From the NCBI GenBank assembly GCA_009602725.1, contig WELB01000008.1, positions 21,980-69,218 on the forward strand: a DNA stretch of 47,239 bases. The letters are read 5' to 3'. Under the pieces are notes generated by a model that was given only the letters and a program-made list of their open reading frames with translations, made no database searches and was not told where the DNA came from. Positions 29,991-39,910 of the stretch are shown one piece after another. Position numbers and translations under genes: made by a program. The DNA is from Spirogloea muscicola. Taxonomy: Eukaryota > Streptophyta > Zygnematophyceae > Spirogloeales > Spirogloeaceae. Numbering within the stretch: position 1 is the stretch's first letter; each line of letters opens with the position of its first letter.

Positions 29991-32097
29991 TCAACAGGTC
30001 ATTGTGGTACACTCAAGGATGAATCTACTGCACCCTGGAATGGGCACCAGTGCTTGCCAATGTTGATTGTTTTCATTCCACTTTTGCAAGTACGCAGGGC
30101 ACTCATCAGCACTGTCGTCGCCTGGACGTATGAAATACCCACCAACTAAGTGTACATCACCTCGAATGAGGACTAGTTTGGCCCCGGCAAAATAGCCGAG
30201 ACCTTCTTGACACCCACCTCGACAAGACTCGTGCACAAAGCCTCGTTCACTGATCTGAGTATAGGTGTGGAGAACACAGTGCCTGTCTACAATGTAGAGA
30301 ATGTCATTTGCACTTGCTGTCACACCATCCTCAACGAGAAAAGCCGGCCCTTGCTGCCACTCTTTCACCTCAGGATTGTAAATCTGAGCCCCGAAGCTTT
30401 GTCCACCAACATTGGCCGCTGAATGCAACGTCCACAGTCTCCCGTTTAGGCAGAAGGCTTCACGAACAATATGTGTTACGGTATCCAAAATAAGTGGAAG
30501 TGACTGCCACGCACTCTCCTCCTTGGCACAGTCCAAGGTTTCCACATGGCGCGCAGGACGTAGGTCATGGGTAATCCAACCACCACCCACAAGAACGTCA
30601 TTCTTCAAGACCACATTAAAAAACTCTGCTCTTCCCACTTGCATTGGCGCACCTGACACCCAATGGTTGGTAGTCACATCATAGACCCAGACCTGCTCTC
30701 GAACCATCCAGCTCAAGTTATTGGCAGTTACCCACAACAAGATTCAGCCAAGCAGAGACAAACAAGAAGCAGATATCACGCTTACAGCCAGTGCAAATGA
30801 TGTCGAAGAAGCACAACCTCATTGCTAGTGATGGTGATGCTATATGCTGGTGATTGTCATACCTCATCTGTAGGTTGATATCTTTCAAATTCCCCTTGCG
30901 AATCTACAATATCTGATCGACCACCCATCACATACAATCTTCTCTTCACAACTGCTGCCCGGAAAAGGACTAACTTGTCTGTAGTCGTTGGAAGGGGCGG
31001 CAAACGAGACCATCTCCTAAGAGCTACACATGGATTCACCACAAACAACAATCTAGTCAATCATCATAAGCAGCCAATCACGAACATGGGGTTTGATAAT
31101 ATGTGTTGCTAAACTCTTCTTCAGAAGGAATCAAGCAGGAACTGGCACCTAATCCATACCTTCGCTGAAAGATATCTTTTTCTACAAAGGTGGAGCTACA
31201 CAAGGCTTGTACTCACCAAAATCATAAGCTAGCCACTGACTGGGTCGCCCGTAACCAACCACATAGAGCCACTCCTCCTTCTTCGCATGTCTCTCTCGGG
31301 CACTGTCGCGTTAGCATCACATTCTCAAGGTTCCATTGCACACCAAGGCTTCCATGAACCATTTGAGGACCTAACACATACTAGCACACCTTCTGCAATG
31401 AACAGGAGCATGCCGTGAGCTCAGAGTCATACACGTATATCTCGTCACTCTGAAGGAGCTTCCGCCACGATTGGCAAACACTTCGAGATTCTCTGTCTCA
31501 GAGATGCACAGAGTGGCAAAATATGTAAGCTGACACATTGTCTCGCTACTGTGAAACAAAAGCCTTTCCAAAGGCCGACCGCTGTGAATGGCCAGTCAAA
31601 GCGAGAGATCTTCTATTGGCTTCTTGCCTATGCTATGATTAACCGCCACAATGAGCTCTAAGAGCGTTGAAGTAAGGAGCCCGAATGCGGAACTCCATCG
31701 AGTCCCCAAAAAAGAGTTTCCAAGACACTGAAAGAGCAAGTTATGTTTACATATGTCAGTGGAAGCTTATATATAGATAGATACATGTATATAAGCTTCC
31801 AATTATGTCCTCCACCTCAGTCGCCAGTCTATAATGGGCAGTACATATCTCGGGCAACACCCAGCCCAATGTGGAGCTTGCAGCAGCGGCATTGGTCAAG
31901 CTGGACTGCCGATGGGGCTGGAGGAGTGGAGGTACGACGGGACATCCTGAAGTGGGCAGTCGAGGGTGTCAGGAGCGTAGGCGCTCACAGGTAGTGGCCT
32001 CCAGGGACGAGCGCCAGGCAGTGCACGGCGAGGTCGCGAGGGAGGCCCGGGATGAGCGCCGCGGCCTCTTGCTTCCCGTCGCCGCAGTTCTGCTGCT

Positions 32098-32133
<36 letters not shown>

Positions 32134-32152
32134 TAAGCTGCGGCTGCGCCAT
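29991..32152 (-). CDS. F-box / kelch-repeat protein (probable SCF ubiquitin-ligase adaptor)
   Basis: Exon 1 (32152-31989) starts M-A-Q-P-Q-L, has an Ala run from (GGC)n, then I-P-G-L-P-R-D-L-A-V-H-C-L, the start of a plant kelch F-box. Exon 2 (31492-~31389) continues it: S-V-C-Q-S-W-R-K-L-L-Q-S-D-E-I-Y. Exon 3 (about 31299-31218) carries E-E-W-L-Y-V-V-G-Y. Exon 4 (about 31030-30865) and exon 5 (to the stop at 29991) carry kelch repeats with typical G-G motifs (V-M-G-G-R-S, L-V-G-G-G-W, L-V-G-G-Y). F-box/kelch proteins usually bind SKP1 through the F-box and recruit a substrate through the kelch propeller; the substrate cannot be inferred. Exon 1-2 joins in frame (CT + A); other junctions are approximate. 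A related, broken copy lies at 21745-22750. Confidence 0.82.
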
Positions 32153-32249
32153 GCGTGGCGCCGGACTCGGCCGCCGGGAGCTACAACAGGAGCTGCTTGC
32201 CAAATTCGCCACTGCCAGACAAGGCTAGCCCACAATCTGCTATCAGCGC

Positions 32250-32313
32250 TTTGTTCAGGATGTCTCTTGGCTGGCCAATCACTGCCATCGCCCTCTACTA
32301 GAAGAGTTTCTTT
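32250..32313 (+). repeat. D-type module with 10-bp target duplication
   Basis: The 64 bp insert (TTTGTTCAGG lead, GGCTGGCC, ATCGCCCTCTACTAGAAGAG) is flanked by CTATCAGCGC at 32240-32249 and 32314-32323. A second D module (about 32335-32405: GTTCATTCTG, GGGAAGGCCAACCACAGCC, CTCTACTGGAAGAG) follows directly. It lies just upstream of the F-box/kelch start. Confidence 0.75.
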
Positions 32314-32419
32314 CTATCAGCGCGACTCTGGCCACTACGAACTTTCTGTTCATTCTGTTTCTGGGAAGGCCAACCACAGCCATCGGCCTCTACTGGAAGA
32401 GTCTTCTTTTGAATCAGTG

Positions 32420-32981
32420 AGATGTGCATGGTGTATGGAAAATTCGGCAGGACCCACGCTTTCACAACCTGCTAGAGCTGCAACTATCATGAATCCGACA
32501 ATTTTCACAAGCGCAAAGGCCAGACAGTGGGAGTGAGAGCATGCACCAAGCAGTAGAGGCAGGGGCGAAACGGAACCAAACATACCATCAACCTGTGCTT
32601 GTAACAAACTCCCCCTACTGAGCATGTGTGTGCAGCTGCAACCGCCGCAAGAAAGTATACATTGCTGAACCTAGATCCAGCCCCAGTTCAAGGCGAGCAT
32701 GTCTTGTAGAGAGAATGATGACTAACATAGAAAGTGGAGGGATATCCTAATCTGGACAAGGTAAAGGAGGAGCTAAAGGGCATGCCTCTCCAAGAAAGCA
32801 GGTCGTCTCTGGTCTAACAGCCAGCAGACGGCCGCCCTAAAAAAGGGAATAGTGTCCGTAAGTATGTATCAATTGAGGGATACTGGCCATCTAGTCGTGA
32901 ATGCTGACAAATACTAATAGAGGTCGAGGTGTGTGTCGATAGCATGCCTCGGCACTTATATCAGTGGTGAACTGCTGTAAT
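32420..32981. other. Spacer between the kelch promoter and the SnRK2 3' end
   Basis: No gene is supported. Its right part is probably the 3' UTR of the minus-strand SnRK2 gene. Confidence 0.4.
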
Positions 32982-35121
32982 CTACATCTGAGCAACAAAT
33001 TCTCCACTGTCTAAGTCATCTATGTCATTGTCCAGCTCGTCAACGTCAACCTCGCTCCGGAAGCGACCCAGTTGAGTCCCAGCAGCTGGTGCCCGCGCCT
33101 CTTGTAATATCCTCATGATCTCGTCAATATCTTGGGAGGGGTATGCGGAATCATCATAATTGTAGCTGGGATCTGTCTCAGCAAGAAGATCAGCCGGAAG
33201 GTTCTTCAAGAACCACTCATGTGCACGAATTTCAGGCATGCTTATTCTCTGCACAGCGAGAGGCAAAGGAGCAGGTCAGCATAACTTGAGCCACCTGACA
33301 TTTATTGCAAAAACTACATAAGCAGGATGGCACGTGCACAGCTCTCCGGTGAAGTAGTGACAATAGGTCCTCGAAGCATTGACAGTAACATGGCTGATTT
33401 GACACTGAATCCTATTGTGGGTCTACCTTCGTAGGATTGGCTGTGAAGATGCGTGAGAGGAGATGCTTGCATTCCGCAGACAGCCGTACGTAAGGGGGAA
33501 TAACATACTGTACACTCATAATGCGCTGCAGAAGGAACAGAGGTTAAATCTTCAACATATTTATTTGAACAGCAGATTGACTAGGCGCGAGCAATACTTA
33601 CTTCAGCTGGAATTTTACATAAGACATCATTATACATGAAGTGGACATTCATGAACAAGCACGCATAGATTACTGCTAAGAAGAAGTCTCAGCCTCCACC
33701 TGGATGGTCTTTCGGAAGTTGCGAGGATCATCTGGGTCCTCAAAGGGGTATGCACCCACAAGCATCACATACAAAGTCACACCGCAAGACCACACATCTG
33801 CAAGCTGGAGAGCAGTACAGGCAACTACGGAGTCAAGCGCTCAACTATCGGCCCTTACCAGCAGCCCTCTAACACAGGGCACAATAAGTGCGTGCCTGAG
33901 ATCCTGCTATATTATGACCATGCACCTCTGTTGACTTCATTCTGGACATGCAGAAGCTCATGACAATTGGCCTACCTTCCCATTGTACTCTTTCTTGGAA
34001 AGGACCTCAGGTGCAATATAAGCAGGTGTGCCCACCGTCGACTTAGGTTGCGAGTGGAGCAGGGATGACTGTGTTGGACAAGAAGAACCGCAATCCTGTG
34101 TCAGCTCGTTCAAGATGAATGACTGATGACTGACCCTGGAGTTTGACATCTGAGTAACAAGCAAGCTAGCACAGGCACAGTCGAGCACCTGAGCTGCCAG
34201 CTAGAGCTCATTGACTTGCCACTGCACCTTAGAGTAGCCAAAGTCACAAATTTTGAGCCGAGGAGCAGGACTCCCATCAAGCAGTGTATTCTCCAACTTC
34301 AAATCTCGGTGGCAAATCTCCTGAAGCGCCCACGACCAAACAGTTACAGATTGTGGACGACACAGCTAATCAATTCGATATTTGTGTTTCTCATGCACCG
34401 ACGAAGCTGCCTTGCTTGCAGATGCTTAGAAAGGCACAGGCATACCATTGCATGGCAGAAACTAACACCAGAGATGAGTTGCTGAAAGAAGAAGCGCGCC
34501 TGCAAGGAACAGGGGAATACATTGCTCATTATCCTGTTAAAACTGGGTGTGACAATATATGAGCCCCTCTACAGGCACTGGCAGTGGTGATCGACGTTGA
34601 GATGACTTTGCAGGCTTGCCTCGTCCTCGCTGAAGCGACCGGCATTCACAATCCTGTCGAAAAGCTCGCCTCCCGCAGCATACTCCATGACGATGGCGAG
34701 ATGGGTCGGCGTCAGCATGACCTGCCCATCAAGACCGAGCCTTAGTGCACGTCGACCGACGTCATATGCAACAAACCCATGCAAAGGAGTTACCGCAGCA
34801 CTGGCATGTTACCTCCTTGAAGCGAACGATATTCGGGTGTCGCAGCGACCGATGGTTCACAATCTCCCTCTGCACATTCTCGTCAATCTGCGAAAGCAGC
34901 ACCAGGTGGCTCTCCCAGTCAGTACGCCAAGCCCTAGGCTTCATACATAAACTCCAATATACATCCCATGAGCCAAGCTAAACCAGGGAGTGCACACGGA
35001 CCTTCTCCCCGCGCTCGATGTACTTGACGGCCACCAGCTCCTTAGTCTTCTTGTCGCGCATGAGCCGGGCAACGCCAAAGTTACCGGAGCCAATGTCCTT
35101 GACGAGCTCGTAGCGCTCCAT
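32982..35121 (-). CDS. SnRK2-family serine/threonine protein kinase
   Basis: SnRK2 kinases act in osmotic-stress signalling and, in land plants, ABA signalling. Nine exons (35121-35002, 34887-34813, 34721-34620, 34499-34446, 34320-34228, 34068-33976, 33804-33700, 33525-33427, 33248-32982) sum to 1008 bases: 335 residues plus stop. Landmarks: start [17 protein letters not shown]; Lys in [20 protein letters not shown]; activation loop [23 protein letters not shown]. After the kinase comes the SnRK2 box ([12 protein letters not shown]) and an acidic C-terminus ending [10 protein letters not shown], the region that in land plants contacts PP2C. The exon 3 donor is GC, not GT (GACGAG|GCAAGC). Only the kinase family is claimed, not an ABA function. 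Confidence 0.95.
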
Positions 35122-35654
35122 GGCGGCGGCAGCGGCCGCGCCAAGCCCTACGCTCAGGGCTCGAGGGGCGGCGGCGGCGGCGGCGGCGGCGTTGTCGGAA
35201 GCCTACGGCGGCCCTCCGCCGCGCCCGGCTGCTGCGGCGGCGAAGGGCGCTCCAGCGGGAGGCGGCGCAGTGATGTCCAGCACCATGACCCCAGAGATCT
35301 CTCGCCGCGAGAGCCGCCCTCACGGCGCCGCCGCTGCCGTCGCCGCCAACGCCGCCGCCGCCGCCGCCGCTCTGGCACGGCGCTCGACGCGGCGGAAGCG
35401 GCGGCGGCTGCGGCGGGGGCCAACTGCAGGTCTCGCTCTCAGGCTGCCGCGTGTACAACACCGCGGCTCGGGGAAGGGGGTCAAAAGCCGCCCTGCCGCG
35501 TGGCACCGCCGGGGCGGGGTGGGGCGGGCGGGCGAGGGGCCCAGTAAGTGACTATGTTGGGCGCGGGGAGGGGGAGAGAGAGCGGCTCGAGGCGAGCGGC
35601 GCGGTAAGTGGACGGTCTGCACGGGGGTGGAGGGAGGTGAGGGCGGAGGGAGGA
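35122..35654. other. GC-rich 5' flank of SnRK2
   Basis: The sequence is strongly GC-rich with a (GGC)n run at about 35167-35192 and several CCGCCG tracts. It probably holds the SnRK2 5' UTR and promoter. Long open frames here are compositional (Arg/Ala) and not supported as genes. Confidence 0.45.
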
Positions 35655-35870
35655 AAAGAAGGGCGCCCATCGAGGATAGGGGCTGGAAAAGCGAGCCCAA
35701 AAAAGAAGAGAAAGGACGCCAAGGGGGCCAGGGGAAGCGCTAAGAAAAGAAGAAAGTGCTCGCCCATTGAGAATAGAGAAGGGCGGCCAGATTGACTGGT
35801 GACTAGGAAAGGCCAGCCCAAAGGTGTGGACAAGAGCTGAGGGAGAGCCTGAGTGCGAACGACTAGGACT
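35655..35870 (-). repeat. Two B1-type tails and a B2-type tail in series
   Basis: On the minus strand: a B1-type module with pyrimidine lead (35658-35745), a short B1 end (35755-35775, GCTCGCCCATTGAGAATAG), and the B2-type 3' UTR (about 35780-35870) that leads into the B2 ORF at 35877. Confidence 0.65.
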
Positions 35871-35876
35871 AAGACA

Positions 35877-36476
35877 TCAGCCAGGGAACGCTAAGTGACC
35901 TCTAGTCAGGAGATGCAAGTCTGAGTAGCTAGCTGGCGGAAAGACGTCGCCCTGACGGAAGCCGGAGGCCGCCGCCAAAGCTCGGCCTGCGCGCAAGTGA
36001 ACCGCGAAGGCAAGGGACCGCTGCAACGAGATGGCCAGACGCATTCGAAGACTTGAGCAAGGGACCCGGCGACGTTGAAGCCGGGCTGCTCGCCCTGCTG
36101 CCCGAGGCGGGCGGGCCGCTGCACGCCGCGCAAGGCGGTGAAGCAAGTCGAGCCGTTTCGAGCCAAAGGCTCCGTGCACGTCGACTGCCAGTGGATCAAA
36201 CTCGTCTCCCACCGGGTGGTCCGAGTGTTTGCGTTCCTTTTCGCCCGCCGCTTGGCCGACTGCGTAGCCCGCCTCCTCCGACGAGCGTTTGGCGCTGCTG
36301 GAAACAAAGCAGTCAGTCGTGACAACGTCGGCGATGAGCCGAGGCCCCCCGCCGAGCGCGCTGGCGACGAGGTCGGCGCGCCGGGTGTGGATGCGGCCAT
36401 CCGCCCCAGCGGTCGGAGGCATGACGCTGGTGGTCTCGAGCGCCACCGCATAACCGACCTCAATAAAAGGTATCAC
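35877..36476 (-). mobile_element. RLE-type retrotransposon, subfamily B2 (endonuclease half)
   Basis: A single 199-codon frame holds the endonuclease-like blocks R-A-D-L-V-A and I-A-D-V-V-T-T-D, then A-V-D-V-H-G-A-F-G, L-H-R-L-A-R, R-M-R-L-A-I-S-L-Q-R-S and the C-terminal S-D-L-H-L-L-T-R-G. One base change turns the usual final Tyr-stop into His and adds five residues. The copy starts abruptly at about 36472, inside the C-subfamily element upstream. Confidence 0.75.
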
Positions 36477-37325
36477 CCGCCGGGTGGTCCTTGTACTTGC
36501 TCAACTCCTTCTGTTCGGCCACCTTCACAGCATAGCCTGTCTCAGAAGTAATGGGGCCCTTCGTCCGGAAGCTGTCGGTTAGGACGACGTCCATGAGGAG
36601 CCGCTTACCTCCCAGGGGGAACCCAACCAGATCGACACGCCTCGTCCGAGGGACCCGGTTGCGGAGTTGGATGGGCATCACCCCGGTTCTCTCCAACGCC
36701 ACTTGATATCCCGCCTCCTTGACGATGCCATACATGGCGTCACGTAGGAGGTTGTGAAAGCCCGTGCGCTCACTGCCTCTGGCACACCTGAGCATGTGGT
36801 CACCCATGAGCAATGCATCATGCTCAATTAGACCACATTCACACTGGGTCACCCCTGCCAAGCACAGGGATGGTAAGCCAAGGCGGCGACGCATAGCATC
36901 GCAAAACAAAGCATTTTCCTTCCGCAAGCCTGCATGCAAAGGCAAAGCGCGGAGCTACTCGGACGCTCCCAGAGACGAGACAGATAGGAGCCGAGCCTGG
37001 CCTCGAGCATCCCCTTGGAGGAGACTCCGGAGATGCTCCAGTGGTTGCTCGTCTGCAGCACGGGAAAACCGCAATTGAGCCTTAACATCAGAAACATCAG
37101 CCCAGGCAGCAAAACCAACAGGCTCATTCACTAGAGGCGGGTATGTGGCGAAGAGGTCCTGTTGGCATGCTTTGAGAGTCACTTGGAAAGGCAGACTCCC
37201 CTGAACCACGTTACTGATGTGAGGCGCCAATGTACGTTGTTGCTCAAGGAGGAATCGTCCAGATATGGACGAAGCCACTTGAGCCCAGCAGCCAAGGTAC
37301 GCTGGTCTGCATAAGCGGACCAAGG
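36460..37325 (-). mobile_element. RLE-type retrotransposon, subfamily C (RT C-terminus to endonuclease)
   Basis: The minus strand encodes L-C-R-P-A-Y-L-G-C-W-A-Q-V-A-S-S (about 37320-37265) through A-A-W-A-D-V-S-D-V. A frame change near 36955 leads into the knuckle C-E-C-G-L...G-D-H-M-L-R-C (about 36850-36790), H-N-L-L-R-D-A-M, R-V-D-L-V-G and L-L-M-D-V-V-L-T-D, stopping at H-P-A-G-D-T (36472). The first part is near-identical to 46870-47239. Its 3' end is replaced by a B2 copy that restarts the endonuclease domain, so this is a junction of two truncated elements. Confidence 0.75.
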
Positions 37326-37334
37326 GGTGACAAG

Positions 37335-37710
37335 AGAAGAAGAGCTCGCCCATAGAGAAGAGGGGCTGGCAAAGGCAGCCCAAAAAGAGAGAAGGCGCGC
37401 GGGGCGCATGAAATGCAATGGAAGCCAGTTCAAGCCGATACATTGTTCAGGCAGAGTCCAGGGCAAGAGAGAAGGCGCGCGGGCGCATGAAATGAAATGG
37501 AGGCCAATTCAAGCCGACACATTGTTCAGGCAGAGTCTAGGGCAAACTAAACAGGGCTACATAAAGCGGCCCCTTTCTCGTACTCTGCTCACTCTCTTTT
37601 GGGCTGGCTTTTCCAGCCCCTATCCTCAATGGGCGAGCACTTTCTTTCTACATAAAGCGGAGACCTAAACTAAGGTGCCTAAGGTGACATCAGTACCCAC
37701 GGGTAGAAGA
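37335..37710. repeat. A2-type 3' ends with nested B1-type modules
   Basis: On the minus strand an A2 3' UTR starts after a C-G-T-G-G-G-T-A-C-T-G-A stop context near 37697 and runs to CGCGCGCCTTCTC near 37463; it is split by a plus-strand B1 tail (37570-37647). A second A2 tail, 37388-37455, follows directly. A B1-type tail, minus (37338-37392), then joins the C element. Confidence 0.7.
37570..37647 (+). repeat. B1-type 3'-tail insertion with 13-bp target duplication
   Basis: The 78 bp insert (CCCCTTTCTCGTACTC lead, hairpin GGGCTGGCTTTTCCAGCCC, tail TCTCAATGGGCGAGCAC with one difference) is flanked by exact copies of CTACATAAAGCGG at 37557-37569 and 37648-37660. The other A2 3' UTR at 44365-44395 lacks any insertion at this point. 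Confidence 0.88.
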
Positions 37711-37860
37711 GAGGGAGAAGGTGCTCGCCCATTGAGGATAGGGGCTGGAAAAGGCAGCCCAAAAAAGAATGAACAGAGTACAAGAAGGGGGCCAGGGGAA
37801 GCGCTAAAGAAAAACAAGCACACAAGCAAAGGAGAGCTGGCCCACCCGGCCAGCCCACAG
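37711..37860 (-). repeat. B1-type 3' UTR/tail copy
   Basis: Reads on the minus strand as the B1 3' UTR from TGTGTGCTTG and the AGCGCTTCCCCTGGCC block through the hairpin to GGGCGAGCACC near 37720. Confidence 0.65.
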
Positions 37861-38500
37861 GAGAAGGTGCTCGCCCATTGAGAAGAGGGGCTGGCAAAGC
37901 CAACCCAAAAGGAATGGACAACGTTCAAAGCCAAAGAAAGAGGTGCTGAAAAAGGACGACACTACAAAGTGCAAGATGGTGCAGAGGGAGATGCAGATGG
38001 CTGCTCAGTATCCACGTGTGAGCAACAGCAGATCAGAGTAACTCGGAGCAGGAGAAGCGGCACTTTGCCGAGACCCGGAAGCAGCTGCCATAGCACGGCC
38101 AGCCCGCGCGTGGACCGCATGAGCCAAAGAGCGCTGCAGCGAGACCGCCAGCCTCATCCGAAAGACCTGCGAGAGGGAGCCGGCAGCATTGAAGCCTGGC
38201 GAACCCTGCCGCCGCTCGATGGCCTCCCGGGCAAGCCGCTGGAGGAGATCCAACCAGCCACTGCCAAAGGCCCCGTGTACGTCAATGGCCAGTGCCGCGA
38301 AGGCATCGCCTGGAGGGTGGTCAGAGTACTTGCGCTCCTTACTCCGAGCCGCCAGAGCGACCGCGTGCCCGACGAGCGTCGCGGACTTCGCGGGGTTGGC
38401 CGAATCAACGCAATCGGCAGTTACCACATCAGCGATGATGCGCGGACCTCCTCCGGGCGGGATGGCAACGAGGTCCGCGCGGCGGGTGTGAAGCTGTCCA
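37861..38500 (-). mobile_element. RLE-type retrotransposon, subfamily B3 (3' part)
   Basis: The ORF (minus, about 38500-38032) carries the endonuclease-region end (A-D-V-V-T-A-D-C near 38420), H-G-A-F-G, R-M-R-L-A-V-S-L-Q-R-S, and finishes S-D-L-L-L-L-T-R-G-Y at about 38030. The 3' UTR (to 37861) ends with GGGTTGGCTTTGCCAGCCC and GGGCGAGCACC. The first arm has T for C, which still pairs as U-G, so the stem is conserved. The 5' part is missing. Confidence 0.75.
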
Positions 38501-38657
38501 CAGGGCGTGGGCCCGAGGCGTGCGCACGTGGTACGGAGCCCAGGACCTCGAACCGTACTTAGCTACATACAGTGGAGCGAAGCTACCGGTACCGTTCGGG
38601 ACTTCCAAACGGTAGATACGATACGACCGTGTAAGGTTACCGGCACCGTTGGTACAC
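38501..38657. other. Junction sequence with short internal repeats
   Basis: A run of related words (TACCGGTACCGTT, TTACCGGCACCGTT, AAACGG, CGATACGACCG) makes a degenerate repeat between the B3 element and the copia gag fragment. Origin unknown. Confidence 0.35.
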
Positions 38658-39567
38658 TCAAACGGAGGGAACGTGACAGCAGGTGTCCTCAGATCGGTCC
38701 TCCTTGTGGTACTTGGTCTTCTTGCTCTTCTCCAACTTGCTCCCATGCTGGCTGAGTAGCACTGCTGCTGGCGAGCTGAGTGACCTCCCATCCAGGATCA
38801 TCAGGGCCTCTTCTTGAAGAAACCGCTGGCAAATCTGCTCGAAGGAGAGGGTCTCGCTAGGAGTACTCAGAGCAGTTACCAATTAAGGCCATTCGTGCCT
38901 CATGGAGAGGAGCAGCGCTCGGCGTGATCCTCCTCCTCAAATCGAGGGTCAGCGGCCTTCAGCTCGTTCATGTTCCCCTGGATTTTGCTGACGTGGTCCT
39001 GGATGCTGGCAGATGGATCCCTCCTGGCCTCCCAAAGTTGAGGACGAAGGTGCGCCTTCGAAGCTTTGGTCTTCTTCTCGTAGATGTTGCAGAGGGTCCT
39101 CCAGGCATCAGCTGCACTCCTGGCACCAAGGACATGCCGAGCTTGGCTGTCTGACGCTCCTCCTTCTGAGGCTGGTGCTGAAGCTGGTGTTGGGGCAGAA
39201 TGCTTAGACTCCCCTGCAGCCGCACCTTGTTCTCCCCCCCAGCCTGGCTTGCAGACTGGCTCTGTCCAGCTCCACCTGTTGGAGCTGCTGACGGGCTCAC
39301 CACATCCCAAAGGTCTCTGGACTTCAGGATGTGCTCCGATCGCCACTTCCACAAAGAAAAGTCGGTGCCGTTGAACCTCACAACGTCCATGGCTTCGCCG
39401 CCGCCTCTGATACCATGATGTCCGGAATGGACAGGATGTTTAATGGCAGCCATTGCGGGCTACCGTCGGCAGCCGTTGTCGAAGGCTAAACGGCGTGCCA
39501 GCGGCTGGGCAGAGCCCACTGAGAGGAGAATGCGGCTGCTGATATTAAAGAATCGGCTGTAATTTAA
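38658..39567 (-). mobile_element. Copia-type 5' end: partial LTR, primer-binding site, gag
   Basis: On the minus strand an LTR piece (39567-39416, ending CATCA) is followed by a primer-binding site and an ATG at 39388-39390 that begins M-D-V-V-R-F-N-G-T-D-F-S-L-W-K-W, the usual start of a copia gag. After frameshifts the gag continues (A-D-A-W-R-T-L-C-N-I-Y-E-K-K-T-K-A, then D-P-S-A-S-I-Q-D-H-V-S-K-I) to about 38658. No protease or RT follows. The LTR is cut on its outer side by a B1 fragment. Confidence 0.8.
39404..39415 (-). promoter_or_regulatory. Primer-binding site complementary to initiator tRNA-Met
   Basis: The minus strand reads TGGTATCAGAGG immediately after the LTR end, the standard copia primer-binding sequence (TGGTATCAGAGC) with one difference at the last base. 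Confidence 0.85.
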
Positions 39568-39910
39568 GGGGGGAGCCGGTGGACTTTCCTGCAGCCGGGT
39601 CGCTAGCGTGGGTATACAGGATGCGCTTGGCCGTCTCGCTGCAGCGGTCAATGTCCCGCGCGCTGCACCTGCGGGCTGGCAGAGCCTTTGCTGCTGCCTC
39701 TGGCTCTGGCCAGGGGACCCACTTCTAGGAGCCTAGCGTCTCTGACCTGAGGCTGCTTTGCAGGGGTGACTGAGTGATCCGTAGCTGCTTTGTTTCTTTG
39801 TGTGCTTGTTTTTCTTAGCGCTTCCCCTGGCCCCCTTCTCGTCCTTCGTTGGTCGTTTTTGGGCTGGCTTTTCCAGCCCCTATTCTCAATGGGCGAGCAA
39901 TTTCTTCCAC
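39568..39910 (+). mobile_element. B1 3' end with complete 3' UTR and terminal hairpin
   Basis: Coding remnant of the B1 C-terminus (TTTCCTGCAGCCGGGTCGCT..., ending at the L-R-L-L equivalent with a damaged RGY and a stop near 39770). It is followed by the 3' UTR (GTAGCTGCTTTGTTTC, TTAGCGCTTCCCCTGGCCC), hairpin GGGCTGGCTTTTCCAGCCC and tail GGGCGAGCAATTTC. This copy defines the full B1 3' UTR. Confidence 0.75.

Noticed and set aside
35081-35551. Overlapping Arg/Ala-rich open frames upstream of SnRK2
   Set aside because: All come from GGC/CCG runs in the 5' flank, are open on both strands, and have no recognisable domain.
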